Positions 42,513 through 51,434 of a DNA stretch of 64,000 nt are shown piece after piece; position 1 is the first letter of the stretch; each line of letters starts with the position of its first letter. The DNA comes from JACDBZ01 sp036262075 (GTDB lineage Bacteria; Chloroflexota; Limnocylindria; QHBO01). The position numbers were made by a program, and so were the translations under genes. The stretch lies in NCBI GenBank assembly GCA_036262075.1, contig DATAJO010000021.1, positions 51,282-115,281 of the forward strand. The letters run 5' to 3'. The notes below the pieces were generated by a model. The model searched no databases. It saw only the letters and a list, made by a program, of their open reading frames with translations, and was not told the DNA's origin.

Positions 42513-43654
42513 GACGTGGCGACCTCCTCCTCCGGCTGCTCTGCGGGCGCGGCAGACGAGCGCCGCTCACGGTGTCGGGCATCGAGCCGCTCGAGCGCGT
42601 CGACGACGCGCTCCGCGGCGCGCGCATCACCGTACAACGCCGGCCGCGGCCGCGTGCGGTCCATGAACGCGTCGTCGGCCAGTGCCGCCGCCAGGGCCGA
42701 CGCATCGGCGTCGACGACCCGGTTCCAGCCCGCCTCGACGGTCTCGACCCACTCGGTCTCGCCGCGCAGCGTCAGGCACGGGGTGCCGGCCAGGTAGGCC
42801 TCCTTCTGGACGCCGCCGGAGTCGGTGGCCACGGCGATCGCCGCGGACTCGAGGGCGACCATGGCCAGCAGCCCGACCGGCTCGATGGCCCGCACGTTCG
42901 CCGGAAGCCGATGCCCGCCGCGCTCGATCGCGGCGCGGGTGCGCGGGTGGACCGGGAAGACGACCGGCACCTCGACCGCGGCAAGGCTCTCGAGGATCCG
43001 CCCGAGGCGGCGCGGGTCGTCGACGTTCTCGGCCCGATGGAGCGTGAGGAGCACGAACCGGTCGAGGTCCCGGGCGACGTCGGGCAGCGCATCGGCAGCG
43101 CGCTGGCTGGCCCAGGCGTGGGCGTCGACCATGACGTCGCCGACGAGCTCCGACCGCTCGGCGAGGCCCTCGCGCTCGAGGTTGGCCACGGCGGCCGGCG
43201 TGGGGGCGAGGTCCGCATCGGCGAGGTGGTCGGTGACGATCCGGTTGCGCTCCTCGGGCATGCGCGGGTTGAACGAGCGCAGCCCGGCCTCGACGTGGGC
43301 GAGCCACGGCCGCCGCCCGTCCGGATAGGCCAGCTTGGCGGTCACGACCGCGGCGGCGAGCGTCGAGTTCGTGTCGCCGTAGACGAGGACGCCATCGGGC
43401 TCGTGCTCGAGGATGACCGGCTCGAGGCGGCGCAGCATCTCGCCGGTCTGGGCGCCGTGGCTGCCGCTGCCGACCTCGAGATTCGCGTCGGGCGGCGGGA
43501 TCTCGAGCTCGCGGAAGAACGCCTGGCTCATCGCGTCGTCGTAGTGCTGCCCGGTGTGGACGAGCACCTCGACGTGCCGCGCGCCGAGGACGCGCGAGAC
43601 GGGCGCGGCCTTCACGAACTGCGGGCGCGCCCCGACGACGGTGAGGACCTTCAC
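42509..43654 (-). CDS. wlbD: UDP-GlcNAc(3NAc)A 2-epimerase-like (WbpI/WlbD)
   Basis: A 381-residue non-hydrolysing UDP-sugar 2-epimerase. It has VVGARPQFVKAAPV, HTGQHYD, VYGDTNSTLA, HVEAGLRSF, MPEERNRI, TLHRAENVD and TDSGGVQKEA. It differs from the first 2-epimerase (9943-11064) and sits in the diacetamido-sugar operon. A role converting UDP-GlcNAc(3NAc)A to UDP-ManNAc(3NAc)A is therefore most likely. The start is GTG at 43654, overlapping the acetyltransferase stop (GTGA). The C terminus has a short acidic tail. Confidence 0.87.
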   Translation of the reverse strand: MKVLTVVGARPQFVKAAPVSRVLGARHVEVLVHTGQHYDDAMSQAFFRELEIPPPDANLEVGSGSHGAQTGEMLRRLEPVILEHEPDGVLVYGDTNSTLAAAVVTAKLAYPDGRRPWLAHVEAGLRSFNPRMPEERNRIVTDHLADADLAPTPAAVANLEREGLAERSELVGDVMVDAHAWASQRAADALPDVARDLDRFVLLTLHRAENVDDPRRLGRILESLAAVEVPVVFPVHPRTRAAIERGGHRLPANVRAIEPVGLLAMVALESAAIAVATDSGGVQKEAYLAGTPCLTLRGETEWVETVEAGWNRVVDADASALAAALADDAFMDRTRPRPALYGDARAAERVVDALERLDARHRERRSSAAPAEQPEEEVATS

Positions 43655-44250
43655 GCGAGGTCCTCGAACGGCAGCTCGGTCCCGCAGCGCGGGCACGGGC
43701 CGCGGAACGGCGCGCCGTCCGGGTCGTCGCGGACCGGCTGGCCGCAGCGGCAGGCGGTGCCGAGCCGCCGCGCCGGGTTGCCGGCGACGAGCTCGCCATC
43801 GGCCACGTCGCGGGTCACGACGCTGCCGGCGCCGACCATCGCCCAGCGGCCGACCGTCACGCCCGGGAGGATCGTGCTGTTCGCGCCGAGCGCGGCGCCG
43901 TGCCGGACGAGAATCGGCGAGACCTCCCAGTCGTCATCGGTCTTCAGGCTGCCGTCCGGGTTGATCGCCCGCGGCATGCGGTCGTTCGTGAAGCACACGT
44001 GCGGGCCGACGAACACGCCGTCCTCGATCGTCACGCCGTGGAACACGCTGACGTTGTTCTGGATCTTGACGCGGTCGCCGATGACGACGCCGGCGTCGAC
44101 GTAGACGTTCTTGCCGATGATGCAGCCGGCGCCGATGCGCGCGCCCTCGCGGACCTGCGCCTGGTTCCAGATGCTCGTGCCGGCACCGACGCTGGCCTCG
44201 GGCGAGACCTCGGCGGTCGGGTGGACGCGGACGTCCGTCCGATCGGCCAA
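43651..44250 (-). CDS. wlbB: Left-handed beta-helix N-acetyltransferase, WbpD/WlbB-like, with zinc ribbon
   Basis: A 199-residue acetyl-CoA-dependent transferase. Hexapeptide repeats run from about residue 10 to 145 (VGAGTSIWNQAQV, IGKNVYVDAG, KIQNNVSVFHG, GANSTILPG). The loop FTNDRMPRA and His in VFHGV match WlbB/WbpD. Predicted to acetylate the C3 amine. The last 35 residues hold two Cys pairs (CRCG and CPRCG), a likely zinc ribbon that core family members do not need. The start is TTG at 44250 with AGGAG 8 bases upstream, and a TAGAAT -10 box at 44280-44285. It is first in the operon. Confidence 0.85.
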   Translation of the reverse strand: MADRTDVRVHPTAEVSPEASVGAGTSIWNQAQVREGARIGAGCIIGKNVYVDAGVVIGDRVKIQNNVSVFHGVTIEDGVFVGPHVCFTNDRMPRAINPDGSLKTDDDWEVSPILVRHGAALGANSTILPGVTVGRWAMVGAGSVVTRDVADGELVAGNPARRLGTACRCGQPVRDDPDGAPFRGPCPRCGTELPFEDLA

Positions 44251-44279
44251 CTGGGTGTCTCCTGCGGGGCGACCGTCCA

Positions 44280-44285
44280 ATTCTA
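44280..44285 (-). promoter_or_regulatory. -10 box of the diacetamido-sugar operon (TAGAAT)
   Basis: TAGAAT on the minus strand precedes the TTG start by 29 bases, with AGGAG between. This operon therefore has a conventional leader, unlike the short-leader genes elsewhere in the window. No clear -35 is visible. Its position rules out an in-frame TTG at 44280 as the start. Confidence 0.5.
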
Positions 44286-44330
44286 TCCGAGGGGCGGCCG
44301 CCCTCCGGCCGGGCGCTCCCGGCCGGCGGG

Positions 44331-46865
44331 TCAGTCCTTGAACGCCCGGAACAGGTAGGCGGCCATCTGCTCGCGCGTGACGAACGAGCTCGGGCAGTAC
44401 GAGCCGGTGCCGCAGCCGGAAGCGATGCCCGCCTCGGCCAGGGCGTTGATGTCCGCCTCGTGGATGCTGCCCTCGTCGTCGGTGAAGTGGTCCTCGGTCG
44501 CCGCCGGCAGGCCGAGGGCGCGGACGAGGAAGCTCGCCATCTGGGCGCGCGTCACCGGGCGGGTCGGGCAGAAGCGCGCCGTGCCGCAGCCGCCGGTGAT
44601 CTTCGCCTCGGCGATGCGGTTGATATGCGCCTCGTGGATGCTCGCGCCGTCGTCTGCGTAGAAGTCGGTGGACGCCGACGGCAGGGCGAGGGCGCGCGAC
44701 AGGAAGGCCGCCATCGCGTCACGTGCCACCGCCGTCGTGGGGCAGTACTTCGTCGCGGAGCAGCCGCCGGTGATGCCGCTGTTCATGAGCCACTCGATCT
44801 CCGTCTGGAAGATGCTGCTGCCCGTGTCGGCGAACGGCGAGGTGCCGGTCGTGAACGTCCGGGTCGCGGGCGACACCGGGTTCCCGCCGCCGTCCACGAC
44901 GCCGGTGGTGATCTCGATGCGGTACAGGCGCGACTTCTCGAGCCGGTCGATCGTCGGGCGGATCTGCGCCGTGTGGCTCGTCGCGTTGTAGGCGACGGTG
45001 GCCGGCACGAGCGCGTCGGTCGTCATGTCGCGCATGCGGACCGTCGTCGAGCTCACGCCGCTCACCGGCTCGCTGAAGGCGACGACCGGGTCGACGAAGC
45101 GGCTCACGTCGGTCGCGCCCTGCGACGGGCTGGTCAGGACCGCGGTGGGCGGCACGGTGTCGACGAACGTCGGTCGCACGGTGTACGGCGTCTTGCTGCC
45201 GTTCGCGTACCAGTTCGAGACTCGAACGTAGATGCGCGTCGCGCCCGAGACGTGGACCTGGGCCAGTTCGGTGCCCGACTCCCACTCGTTGTCGACCGTC
45301 TTGATCAGCGTCCCGCTGGCGTTGTAGAGCTGGACGATCGGGTCGACCGGCAGCCCGCTCTTGTTCCACGGATAGGCGCGCGTGTCGACCACGCCGGTGA
45401 CCCGGACGTCGATGCGGCCGGCGCGCGGCGCGTCGACGGAGAACCAGTCGACGTCGCCGGCGGGGTGAATGGTCGGCGAGGCGGTCGCGCCGAGGGCGAC
45501 GCGCTGGGCCTGGGAGCGGGCGTTGTTCGGCTCCATCCCGTCACCGGTCGTCGGCCGGCCGCCGACCACCGTGCTGCCGAGGGCACGCTGCGCGTTCACC
45601 CGTCCCTTGCCGTACTTCGAGTCCCAGCCGGGATAGCCGAGGTCGTCGCTCGAGTTGACGAGCCGATCGACGATCTGCTGCGGCGTCCAGTCCGGGTAGC
45701 GGGAGCGCATGAGCGCCACCACGCCCGACACGTTCGGCGTCGCGAAGCTCGTGCCGCTGATGTACGTGTGGCTGCCCCAGGTGTCGTGGCCGCCGACGGT
45801 GCAGGTGTAGCAGTTCGTCACCAGCACCGAGGAGCCCGGCGCGCTGACGTCGACCTTCGGGCCCCAGCTCGACCAGTTGGCGAACTCGTCGTTCACCTGC
45901 GTGGCCGACACGCTGACGACGTGGTCGTAGCTGGCCGGGTAGAAGACCTCCTCGCGGCGGTTGTTGCCCGCGGCGCCGATGAGCACGGCCCCCTTGCTCC
46001 AGGCGTAGTTCACCGCGTTCTGGACCGACTGCGCGTACGGGAAGCCGCCGACGCTCATGTTGATGACGTCCGCGCCCTTATCGGCGGCCCAGATGATCCC
46101 GGCCGCCAGGTCGGCGGTGCTGCCGGTCCCGTTGCGGTCCATGATCTTCACCGGCAGGACCTTGTCGCTCCAGCTGATGCCGGCCATGCCGTAGCCGTCG
46201 TTGACGTTGGCGGCGATGATCCCCGCCACCCACGTGCCGTGGCCGTTGTCGTCGGCCGCGTTCGAGTCGTCGTTGGCGAAGTCCCTGCCCGGCAGGAGGC
46301 GGCCGGCGAGGTCGGGGTGGCTGTACTGCGCGCCGGTGTCGAGCACGGCGACGACGTTCGAGCCGCCGGTCTCGATGTTCCACGCGGCGCGGACGCGCAT
46401 CTGGTCGAGCGAGTACTGGTTGGCGGACTGCGGGTCGTTGATGGCGGTCACGGTGCCGCCATCGGGCTGCTCGACCGGCTCCTCGACCGGCTCCTCGACG
46501 GGCTCCTCGGCCGGCTCGTCGGCAAGGCGCACCACGTAGTTCGGCTCGGCGAACTCGACGTTCGGGTCGGCGCGCAGCTCGCTGGCAACCTCGGCCACGG
46601 GACGGCCGCCGGTGTCGACGACCGCGATCTGCTCGCTGCTGCCGTCGGTGACGCGACGCACGTCGAGCCCGCGGGACTGGATCGCGGCCTGGCCGCGGCT
46701 GGCGTCGCGAAGCCCGACGACGACCTCGCCGGGGATGACCTCGCCGGCCTCGGGCAGCGCGGCGACGGTGGGGTCGGCGTCGGGTGCCGGCTCCCTGGCC
46801 GCGACGGGCGCGGCGGCAGTGAGCAGGACGAGGAGCGAAAGGCCGATCGAGAGTGCTCGGGACAC
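44331..46865 (-). CDS. Secreted subtilisin-family serine protease with three SLH modules
   Basis: An 844-residue exported S8 peptidase. It has a signal peptide (about 5-23), an inhibitor-like propeptide (about 40-115), a Glu-Pro-Val repeat linker, and a catalytic domain (about 150-430) with Asp176 (VLDTGAQ), His209 (NGHGTWVAG), oxyanion Asn301 and Ser373 (SGTSFATP). A pre-peptidase-like domain (about 450-570) and an Ig-like Big domain (about 580-680) come next. Three SLH modules end the protein at YLFRAFKD. The GTG at 46865 has GGAG 10 bases upstream. Surface anchoring is inferred. The spacer 46866-47002 shows no element I can name. Confidence 0.88.
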   Translation of the reverse strand: MSRALSIGLSLLVLLTAAAPVAAREPAPDADPTVAALPEAGEVIPGEVVVGLRDASRGQAAIQSRGLDVRRVTDGSSEQIAVVDTGGRPVAEVASELRADPNVEFAEPNYVVRLADEPAEEPVEEPVEEPVEQPDGGTVTAINDPQSANQYSLDQMRVRAAWNIETGGSNVVAVLDTGAQYSHPDLAGRLLPGRDFANDDSNAADDNGHGTWVAGIIAANVNDGYGMAGISWSDKVLPVKIMDRNGTGSTADLAAGIIWAADKGADVINMSVGGFPYAQSVQNAVNYAWSKGAVLIGAAGNNRREEVFYPASYDHVVSVSATQVNDEFANWSSWGPKVDVSAPGSSVLVTNCYTCTVGGHDTWGSHTYISGTSFATPNVSGVVALMRSRYPDWTPQQIVDRLVNSSDDLGYPGWDSKYGKGRVNAQRALGSTVVGGRPTTGDGMEPNNARSQAQRVALGATASPTIHPAGDVDWFSVDAPRAGRIDVRVTGVVDTRAYPWNKSGLPVDPIVQLYNASGTLIKTVDNEWESGTELAQVHVSGATRIYVRVSNWYANGSKTPYTVRPTFVDTVPPTAVLTSPSQGATDVSRFVDPVVAFSEPVSGVSSTTVRMRDMTTDALVPATVAYNATSHTAQIRPTIDRLEKSRLYRIEITTGVVDGGGNPVSPATRTFTTGTSPFADTGSSIFQTEIEWLMNSGITGGCSATKYCPTTAVARDAMAAFLSRALALPSASTDFYADDGASIHEAHINRIAEAKITGGCGTARFCPTRPVTRAQMASFLVRALGLPAATEDHFTDDEGSIHEADINALAEAGIASGCGTGSYCPSSFVTREQMAAYLFRAFKD

Positions 46866-47002
46866 GCGTTGGGGACTCCGGTGCGGTTGGCGTCTCCGGG
46901 GGCGTCCCGCGTCGGTGCCCCCGTCAGGTGTTCCCGAACCGTATGGCGCAGCCTCGTCGCGATCGACCGGACCATGGGGTCAGCCGATTCGGGACCGATG
47001 GC

Positions 47003-47587
47003 CTATCGCTCGGCGAGGACCTCTCGCAGGTCGTCGGAGGCCGCCGCGATCGCCCGGCCCCGATGGCTGAGCCGATCCTTCTCCTCGGCGGGCAGCTCGG
47101 CCGTCGTCGCGCCGCTGGGGAGGAGGAAGACCGGGTCGTAGCCGAACCCGCCGCTCCCGCGGCGCTCCGTGGCGATCGTGCCCTCGACCACGCCGCGGTA
47201 CGTCCGCACGCCGTCGCCGTCGTTCGGATCGACGACGGCCACGACGCACACCATCCGCGCCCGCCGGTCGGTGACACCCTCGAGCGCCTCGAGCAGCGCG
47301 TCGGCGGTGCGACCGCCGTGCCATCGGGCGCTCCGCACGCCGGGGCCCCAGTCGAGCGCCGCGACCTCGATGCCCGAGTCATCGGCGAGGGTCGGGATGC
47401 CAACAACGCGCGCGTACGCATCGGCCTTGGCGATGGCGTTCTCGGCGTACGTGTCGAACGGCTCGGGGACGTCGAGGTCCATGCCGAGCTCGTCGGGCGT
47501 GACGATCTCGGCGGGGATATCGGACAGGAGTCGCCGCAGCTCGGCCTGCTTGCCACGGTTCGTCGTGGCGATCAGCAGCCGGCTCAC
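47003..47587 (-). CDS. rdgB: XTP/dITP pyrophosphatase (RdgB/HAM1)
   Basis: A 194-residue house-cleaning enzyme that hydrolyses inosine and xanthosine triphosphates. Motifs are TTNRGKQAEL at the N terminus, ADDSGIEV, SARWHG, GFGYDPVF and LSHRGRA. Length is standard. The GTG start overlaps the rph stop (GTGA), the common rph-rdgB pairing. Its transcript comes from the rph promoter. Confidence 0.94.
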   Translation of the reverse strand: MSRLLIATTNRGKQAELRRLLSDIPAEIVTPDELGMDLDVPEPFDTYAENAIAKADAYARVVGIPTLADDSGIEVAALDWGPGVRSARWHGGRTADALLEALEGVTDRRARMVCVVAVVDPNDGDGVRTYRGVVEGTIATERRGSGGFGYDPVFLLPSGATTAELPAEEKDRLSHRGRAIAAASDDLREVLAER

Positions 47588-48327
47588 TCGGCCGCTGCCG
47601 GCGCCTCGATCGCCGTGCGCTGGAGGGCGAACAGCTGCCGGATGCCGGCCTGGGCGAGATCGAGCATGGCGTCCATCTGCTGGCGGGTGAACGCCCCGTG
47701 CTCGGCCGTGCCCTGGACCTCGATGAGGCGGTCGTCATCGAGCATGACGACGTTGAAGTCGACCTCGGCCGTCGAGTCCTCGCTGTAGTCGAGGTCGAGG
47801 TACGGCACGCCGTTGACGAGGCCCACGCTGACCGCGGCCACCTGTCCGGTCAGGAGCTCCGCCATGCCGTAGCGCCGCAGCGCCCGGGCCAGGGCCACGT
47901 AGGCGCCGGTGATGCTCGCCGTGCGGGTTCCGCCGTCGGCCTGGATGACGTCGCAGTCGAGGGTGATCGTCCGCTCGCCGAGGCGGTCCAGGGCGACGAC
48001 GCTGCGCAGGGATCGGCCGATGAGGCGCTGGATCTCGTGCGTCCGGCCGCCGATCGCGCCGCGCGCCGCCTCGCGCTGGCTGCGCTCGGTCCCCGCCCGA
48101 GGCAGCATCGAGTATTCGGCGGTGACCCAGCCACGGCCCTTGCCGCGCAGCCAGCCGGGCACGCGATCCTCGATCGTGGCGGCGCAGATGACCCGCGTGT
48201 CGCCGACGCGTATGAGGACCGATCCCTCGGCGAACTTCAGGTAGTCGGGGACGATCTTCACCGGCCGCAGCTGGTTCGGGACACGGCCGTCCGCGCGCCG
48301 TCCGACGGGGGGCGAGGCAGTTGTCAT
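47584..48327 (-). CDS. rph: Ribonuclease PH
   Basis: A 247-residue phosphorolytic 3'-5' exoribonuclease that trims tRNA 3' ends. It shows GRVPNQLRPV, EGSVLIRVGDTRVIC, SMLPRAGTERSQRE, GRSLRSVVAL, DCDVIQADGGTR and DLDYSEDSTAEVDFNVV, all conserved in the family. A TAGAAT box ends 10 bases before the ATG and there is no Shine-Dalgarno sequence. Followed in the same unit by rdgB. Confidence 0.96.
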   Translation of the reverse strand: MTTASPPVGRRADGRVPNQLRPVKIVPDYLKFAEGSVLIRVGDTRVICAATIEDRVPGWLRGKGRGWVTAEYSMLPRAGTERSQREAARGAIGGRTHEIQRLIGRSLRSVVALDRLGERTITLDCDVIQADGGTRTASITGAYVALARALRRYGMAELLTGQVAAVSVGLVNGVPYLDLDYSEDSTAEVDFNVVMLDDDRLIEVQGTAEHGAFTRQQMDAMLDLAQAGIRQLFALQRTAIEAPAAAE

Positions 48328-48337
48328 GAGGCTGCCG

Positions 48338-48343
48338 ATTCTA
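48338..48343 (-). promoter_or_regulatory. -10 box of rph (TAGAAT)
   Basis: TAGAAT on the minus strand ends 10 bases before the rph ATG, again too close for a ribosome-binding site in the leader. An imperfect GCTGCCG-GCCGGCAGCC dyad spans the box. Confidence 0.5.
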
Positions 48344-48410
48344 CCGGCAGCCGCCGGACCGGGTGCTGGAGGGCCGCCCGCCGACTACGTCACGCGGCGA
48401 CGTGAACCTG

Positions 48411-49412
48411 CTACTTGAAGCTGCGCTCGATGAACGCCGCCATCTGCTCACGGGTCACGCCCCGCGTCGGGCAGTACCGTCCGTCGGCGCAGCCGGCGAC
48501 GATCCTGGCCTCCGCGAGGCGGTTGATGGCGTCCTCGTGGATCGAGCCGTTGTCGTCCCAGAAGTAGTCCCTCGATGCCCGCGGCAGGTCGAGGGCGCGG
48601 ACCAGGAACGAGGCCATCTCGGCGCGGCTGACCGTCCCGGACGGGCAGTAGCGCACGTCGCCGCAGCCACTGGTCACGCCGGCCTCGGTGAGGCGGTTGA
48701 TGTCCTCCTCGTGGATCGAGCTGTTGTCGTCCCAGTAGTGATCGCGCTCCGCGGCCGGCAGGCTCATCGCGCGCTTCAGGAAGCTCGCCATCTGGGCACG
48801 GGTCACGACGGAGGTCGGGCAGTAGCGGGTTGCCGAGCAGCCGCCGGCGATGCGCTCGTCGACGAGCCACTCGATCTCGGCGCGGAAGATGGAGTTGCCG
48901 ATGTCCGAGAACGAGCCCGGCGCCGTCGCCCCCTCGCACAGCTTCACGAAGATCATCACGCCGTACCAGCGTCCGTCGCCGTCCTGCTCGCGGCTGCCGC
49001 CGGCGTGGGTGTAGTCGCCGAGCATGACCTTGCGGTGCGGGTCGGAGTTCCACCACTGGTTGCCGAAGGCGGCGTAGTCGCCGGAGCCGTTGTAGGCGAC
49101 GATCTCGCCGAAGCCGCGCCAGCAGATCCCGAAGTCGGCGAAGCGCTTCTTGATGTAGTCGAAGTCGTGGCCGAGCTCGCCGGCGGCCTCGATCTGGCGG
49201 CCGCGCTCGATGGCGATCTGGTCGACCTGCGCGTGGATCGAGACGGGCGCGCGGCCGTTGTCGGTGCGATAGCCGTTCGCCATGCTCACGAAGCTGCTGC
49301 CGCCCGCGGCGGCGACGGGGACGGCGGTGGCCGGGACGGCGGCCGCGGAGATCAGCAGCGCTGCCGCGGCGGCGAGGAGGGAGGGGCGTCGCAGGGATCT
49401 GGCAATCGACAT
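48411..49412 (-). CDS. Secreted CAP/SCP-like protein with three SLH modules
   Basis: A 333-residue exported protein. The signal peptide covers about residues 10-36. A compact CAP domain (SCP/PR-1 family, about 38-160) has NGYRTDNGRAPVSI, GRQIEAAGELGHDF, GEIVAYN and FGNQWWNSDPHRKVML; His in GHDF and SDPH are the usual cavity residues. Bacterial CAP proteins have no settled activity. Three SLH modules follow, with DDNSSIHE-type linkers, ending FIERSFK. ATG at 49412 has GGAG 5 bases upstream. It is one of three SLH genes in a row on this strand. Confidence 0.84.
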   Translation of the reverse strand: MSIARSLRRPSLLAAAAALLISAAAVPATAVPVAAAGGSSFVSMANGYRTDNGRAPVSIHAQVDQIAIERGRQIEAAGELGHDFDYIKKRFADFGICWRGFGEIVAYNGSGDYAAFGNQWWNSDPHRKVMLGDYTHAGGSREQDGDGRWYGVMIFVKLCEGATAPGSFSDIGNSIFRAEIEWLVDERIAGGCSATRYCPTSVVTRAQMASFLKRAMSLPAAERDHYWDDNSSIHEEDINRLTEAGVTSGCGDVRYCPSGTVSRAEMASFLVRALDLPRASRDYFWDDNGSIHEDAINRLAEARIVAGCADGRYCPTRGVTREQMAAFIERSFK

Positions 49413-49513
49413 CGGAGCTCCGGAGAAGGGCACTGGATCGGGTTTCCCGCTCACCCTAGCCCGCGTCCCGAGCGGTGGCGATGGCCCGATCGAGCCGTTT
49501 TGGGGCTAGGACC

Positions 49514-51367
49514 CTAGGGCGCGAATGCCCGCTGCAGGAAGGCCGCCATCTGTTGGCGGCTGACCAATGCGGCCGGGCAGTAGCGGCCGGTGGCGCAGCC
49601 ACCGGTGATGCCCGCATCGGCCAGCCGGTTGATCATCGGCTCGTGGATGCTTCCCTCGTCATCGGTGAAGTGGTTGGTCGTCGTGGGCGGCAGACTGAGC
49701 GCGCGCGACAGGAAGCTCGCCATCTCCGCGCGCTTGACCGATGCGGACGGGCAGAACCGGCCGTTGCCGCAGCCGCCCGTGATGCCCGCGTCGGCCAGGC
49801 GGTTGATCGAGTCCTCGTGGATCGACGTCTCGTCGTCGGTGAAGTGGTCCCTGGTCGCCGGCGGCAGATCCAGCGCGCGGACGAGGAACGACGCCATCTC
49901 CCCGCGCTTGACCGATGCGGTCGGGCAGAAGCGGCCCTGGCCACAGCCGCCGGTGATGCCGGCCTCGTACAGCCAGACGATCTCCCGCCAGAACGGCGAG
50001 TCGTCGATGTCGACGAACGGCAGGGCCGAGAAGTTCTGCGCCAGCTCGTCCCACAGCTCCCAGCGACTGCCGTCCATGAGCAGGTGCCAGATCCCGACGC
50101 CGCGCATGCCGGCGCCGCGGATGCGGTCGTACTTCGCGTCGAGCGACTGGGCGTCGTCGTAATAGCCCTGCACCCACGTGCCGTACGTGGCGCTCTGGAA
50201 CCGATACCAGGGCACCTCCCCGGTCGGATCCCATTTCCGCCCGTGCTGCGCGATGCGCTCGAGCGCATCGGTGTAGCGGAACGCGCCGCTCGACACCTGG
50301 CAGGTCCCCGTGAAGGAGCAGGTCTGCGAATTGAGGTCGCCGGTCGTCGTCGTCCACGAGCGGCCGTAGTACGGGACGCCCCAGATGAGCTTCGAGGCCG
50401 GCACCCTGGCCAGGAAGTCGGTCATGGCCGAGTCGACGTCGAGCATGTAGGGGCTGCGCATCGGCGCCACCCCGCCGGCATTCGAAGAGCCGGCCCAGGC
50501 GTAGTCGTAGCCCATGACCATGAGCGCGTCGGCGGTGTCCGCCTTCGTCAGTGCGGCGAGGTCGTAGCCGTCGCCCCACGACGCCGAGCCGCCGGTGACG
50601 GCCACGGTCAGGTACGGCTCGGGGCCGAGCGCCGTGCGGACCTCGCGCACGAACGCGGTGTACGCCGCCTTCAGCGCGGTCGGCATCGGCTCGAAGTCGA
50701 GGTTCACGCCATCGGCGTTGCGGGCGGCGACCGTCGCGGCGATCTCGTTGGCGAGCTTCGTCCGGTTCGTCGAGCTGTTGAGCAGCGCCGACATGTTGTT
50801 CACGCCCGTGGTGTTCCAGGCCATCATCGTGACGGTAAGGACGACGTTGACGCCCTCGGCATGGGCCGCGTTGATGACGTTCGTCATGTGCGAGCTCGTC
50901 CACCCGTTCCAGTACGTGCCGCTCTTCTGGAGCGTGCCGTCGGCCTGGGCCGGGACGCCGAAGTAGGCGATCGTCGAGACGAGGTCGTACTGGAGGCGGC
51001 TGAGCTTCGCGCTGTCGAGCTCCCAGTACGGCAGGTAGCCGAAGACCTCGGCCTCGAGGGCGTTCGGCAACGCGCCGCCGTCGATCGCCTGGGTCGAGAC
51101 GCCGCCCAGCGGCGCACGGTCGACCCTCCGCATCGGCGTGGCTCCGGGAGCGAAGTCGACGGCCAGGCCCTCGTGCTCGGCGAGCATCTCGGCGTGGACG
51201 CTCATCGGCTCCGACGTGGTCGTCGGGGTGGTCGTCGGGGTGGTCGTCGGTGTGGTCGGCTGGTCGTCGGCGGGGTCGACGGCCGCCACCGGGGTACCGG
51301 TCACGACGCCGACGACGAGCGCCAGCACGGTGGCCAGCGACGCCGCGCTTCGGAGGGATCGGATCAT
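49514..51367 (-). CDS. Secreted GH18-family glycoside hydrolase with three SLH modules
   Basis: A 617-residue exported protein. It has a signal peptide (about 5-30), a Thr-Pro repeat linker (about 36-54; 12-bp DNA repeats near 51210-51260), and a GH18 barrel (about 100-430) with the catalytic DGVNLDFEP motif (Asp219, Asp224, Glu226), MVMGYDYAW and GVPYYGRSW. GH18 enzymes cut beta-1,4 GlcNAc bonds in chitin or peptidoglycan-like glycans; the spore-germination branch (YaaH-like) looks closest. Three SLH modules end at FLQRAFAP. ATG 51367 is preferred as it begins the signal peptide. It could remodel wall glycan or degrade chitin; sequence alone does not decide. Confidence 0.85.
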   Translation of the reverse strand: MIRSLRSAASLATVLALVVGVVTGTPVAAVDPADDQPTTPTTTPTTTPTTTSEPMSVHAEMLAEHEGLAVDFAPGATPMRRVDRAPLGGVSTQAIDGGALPNALEAEVFGYLPYWELDSAKLSRLQYDLVSTIAYFGVPAQADGTLQKSGTYWNGWTSSHMTNVINAAHAEGVNVVLTVTMMAWNTTGVNNMSALLNSSTNRTKLANEIAATVAARNADGVNLDFEPMPTALKAAYTAFVREVRTALGPEPYLTVAVTGGSASWGDGYDLAALTKADTADALMVMGYDYAWAGSSNAGGVAPMRSPYMLDVDSAMTDFLARVPASKLIWGVPYYGRSWTTTTGDLNSQTCSFTGTCQVSSGAFRYTDALERIAQHGRKWDPTGEVPWYRFQSATYGTWVQGYYDDAQSLDAKYDRIRGAGMRGVGIWHLLMDGSRWELWDELAQNFSALPFVDIDDSPFWREIVWLYEAGITGGCGQGRFCPTASVKRGEMASFLVRALDLPPATRDHFTDDETSIHEDSINRLADAGITGGCGNGRFCPSASVKRAEMASFLSRALSLPPTTTNHFTDDEGSIHEPMINRLADAGITGGCATGRYCPAALVSRQQMAAFLQRAFAP

Positions 51368-51434
51368 GGCCCTGTCGCTGCGGATGGTGCGGTGCCGTGC
51401 GGAAGTGTAGGGGGCGGTGCGCTCCACCCGCTCC

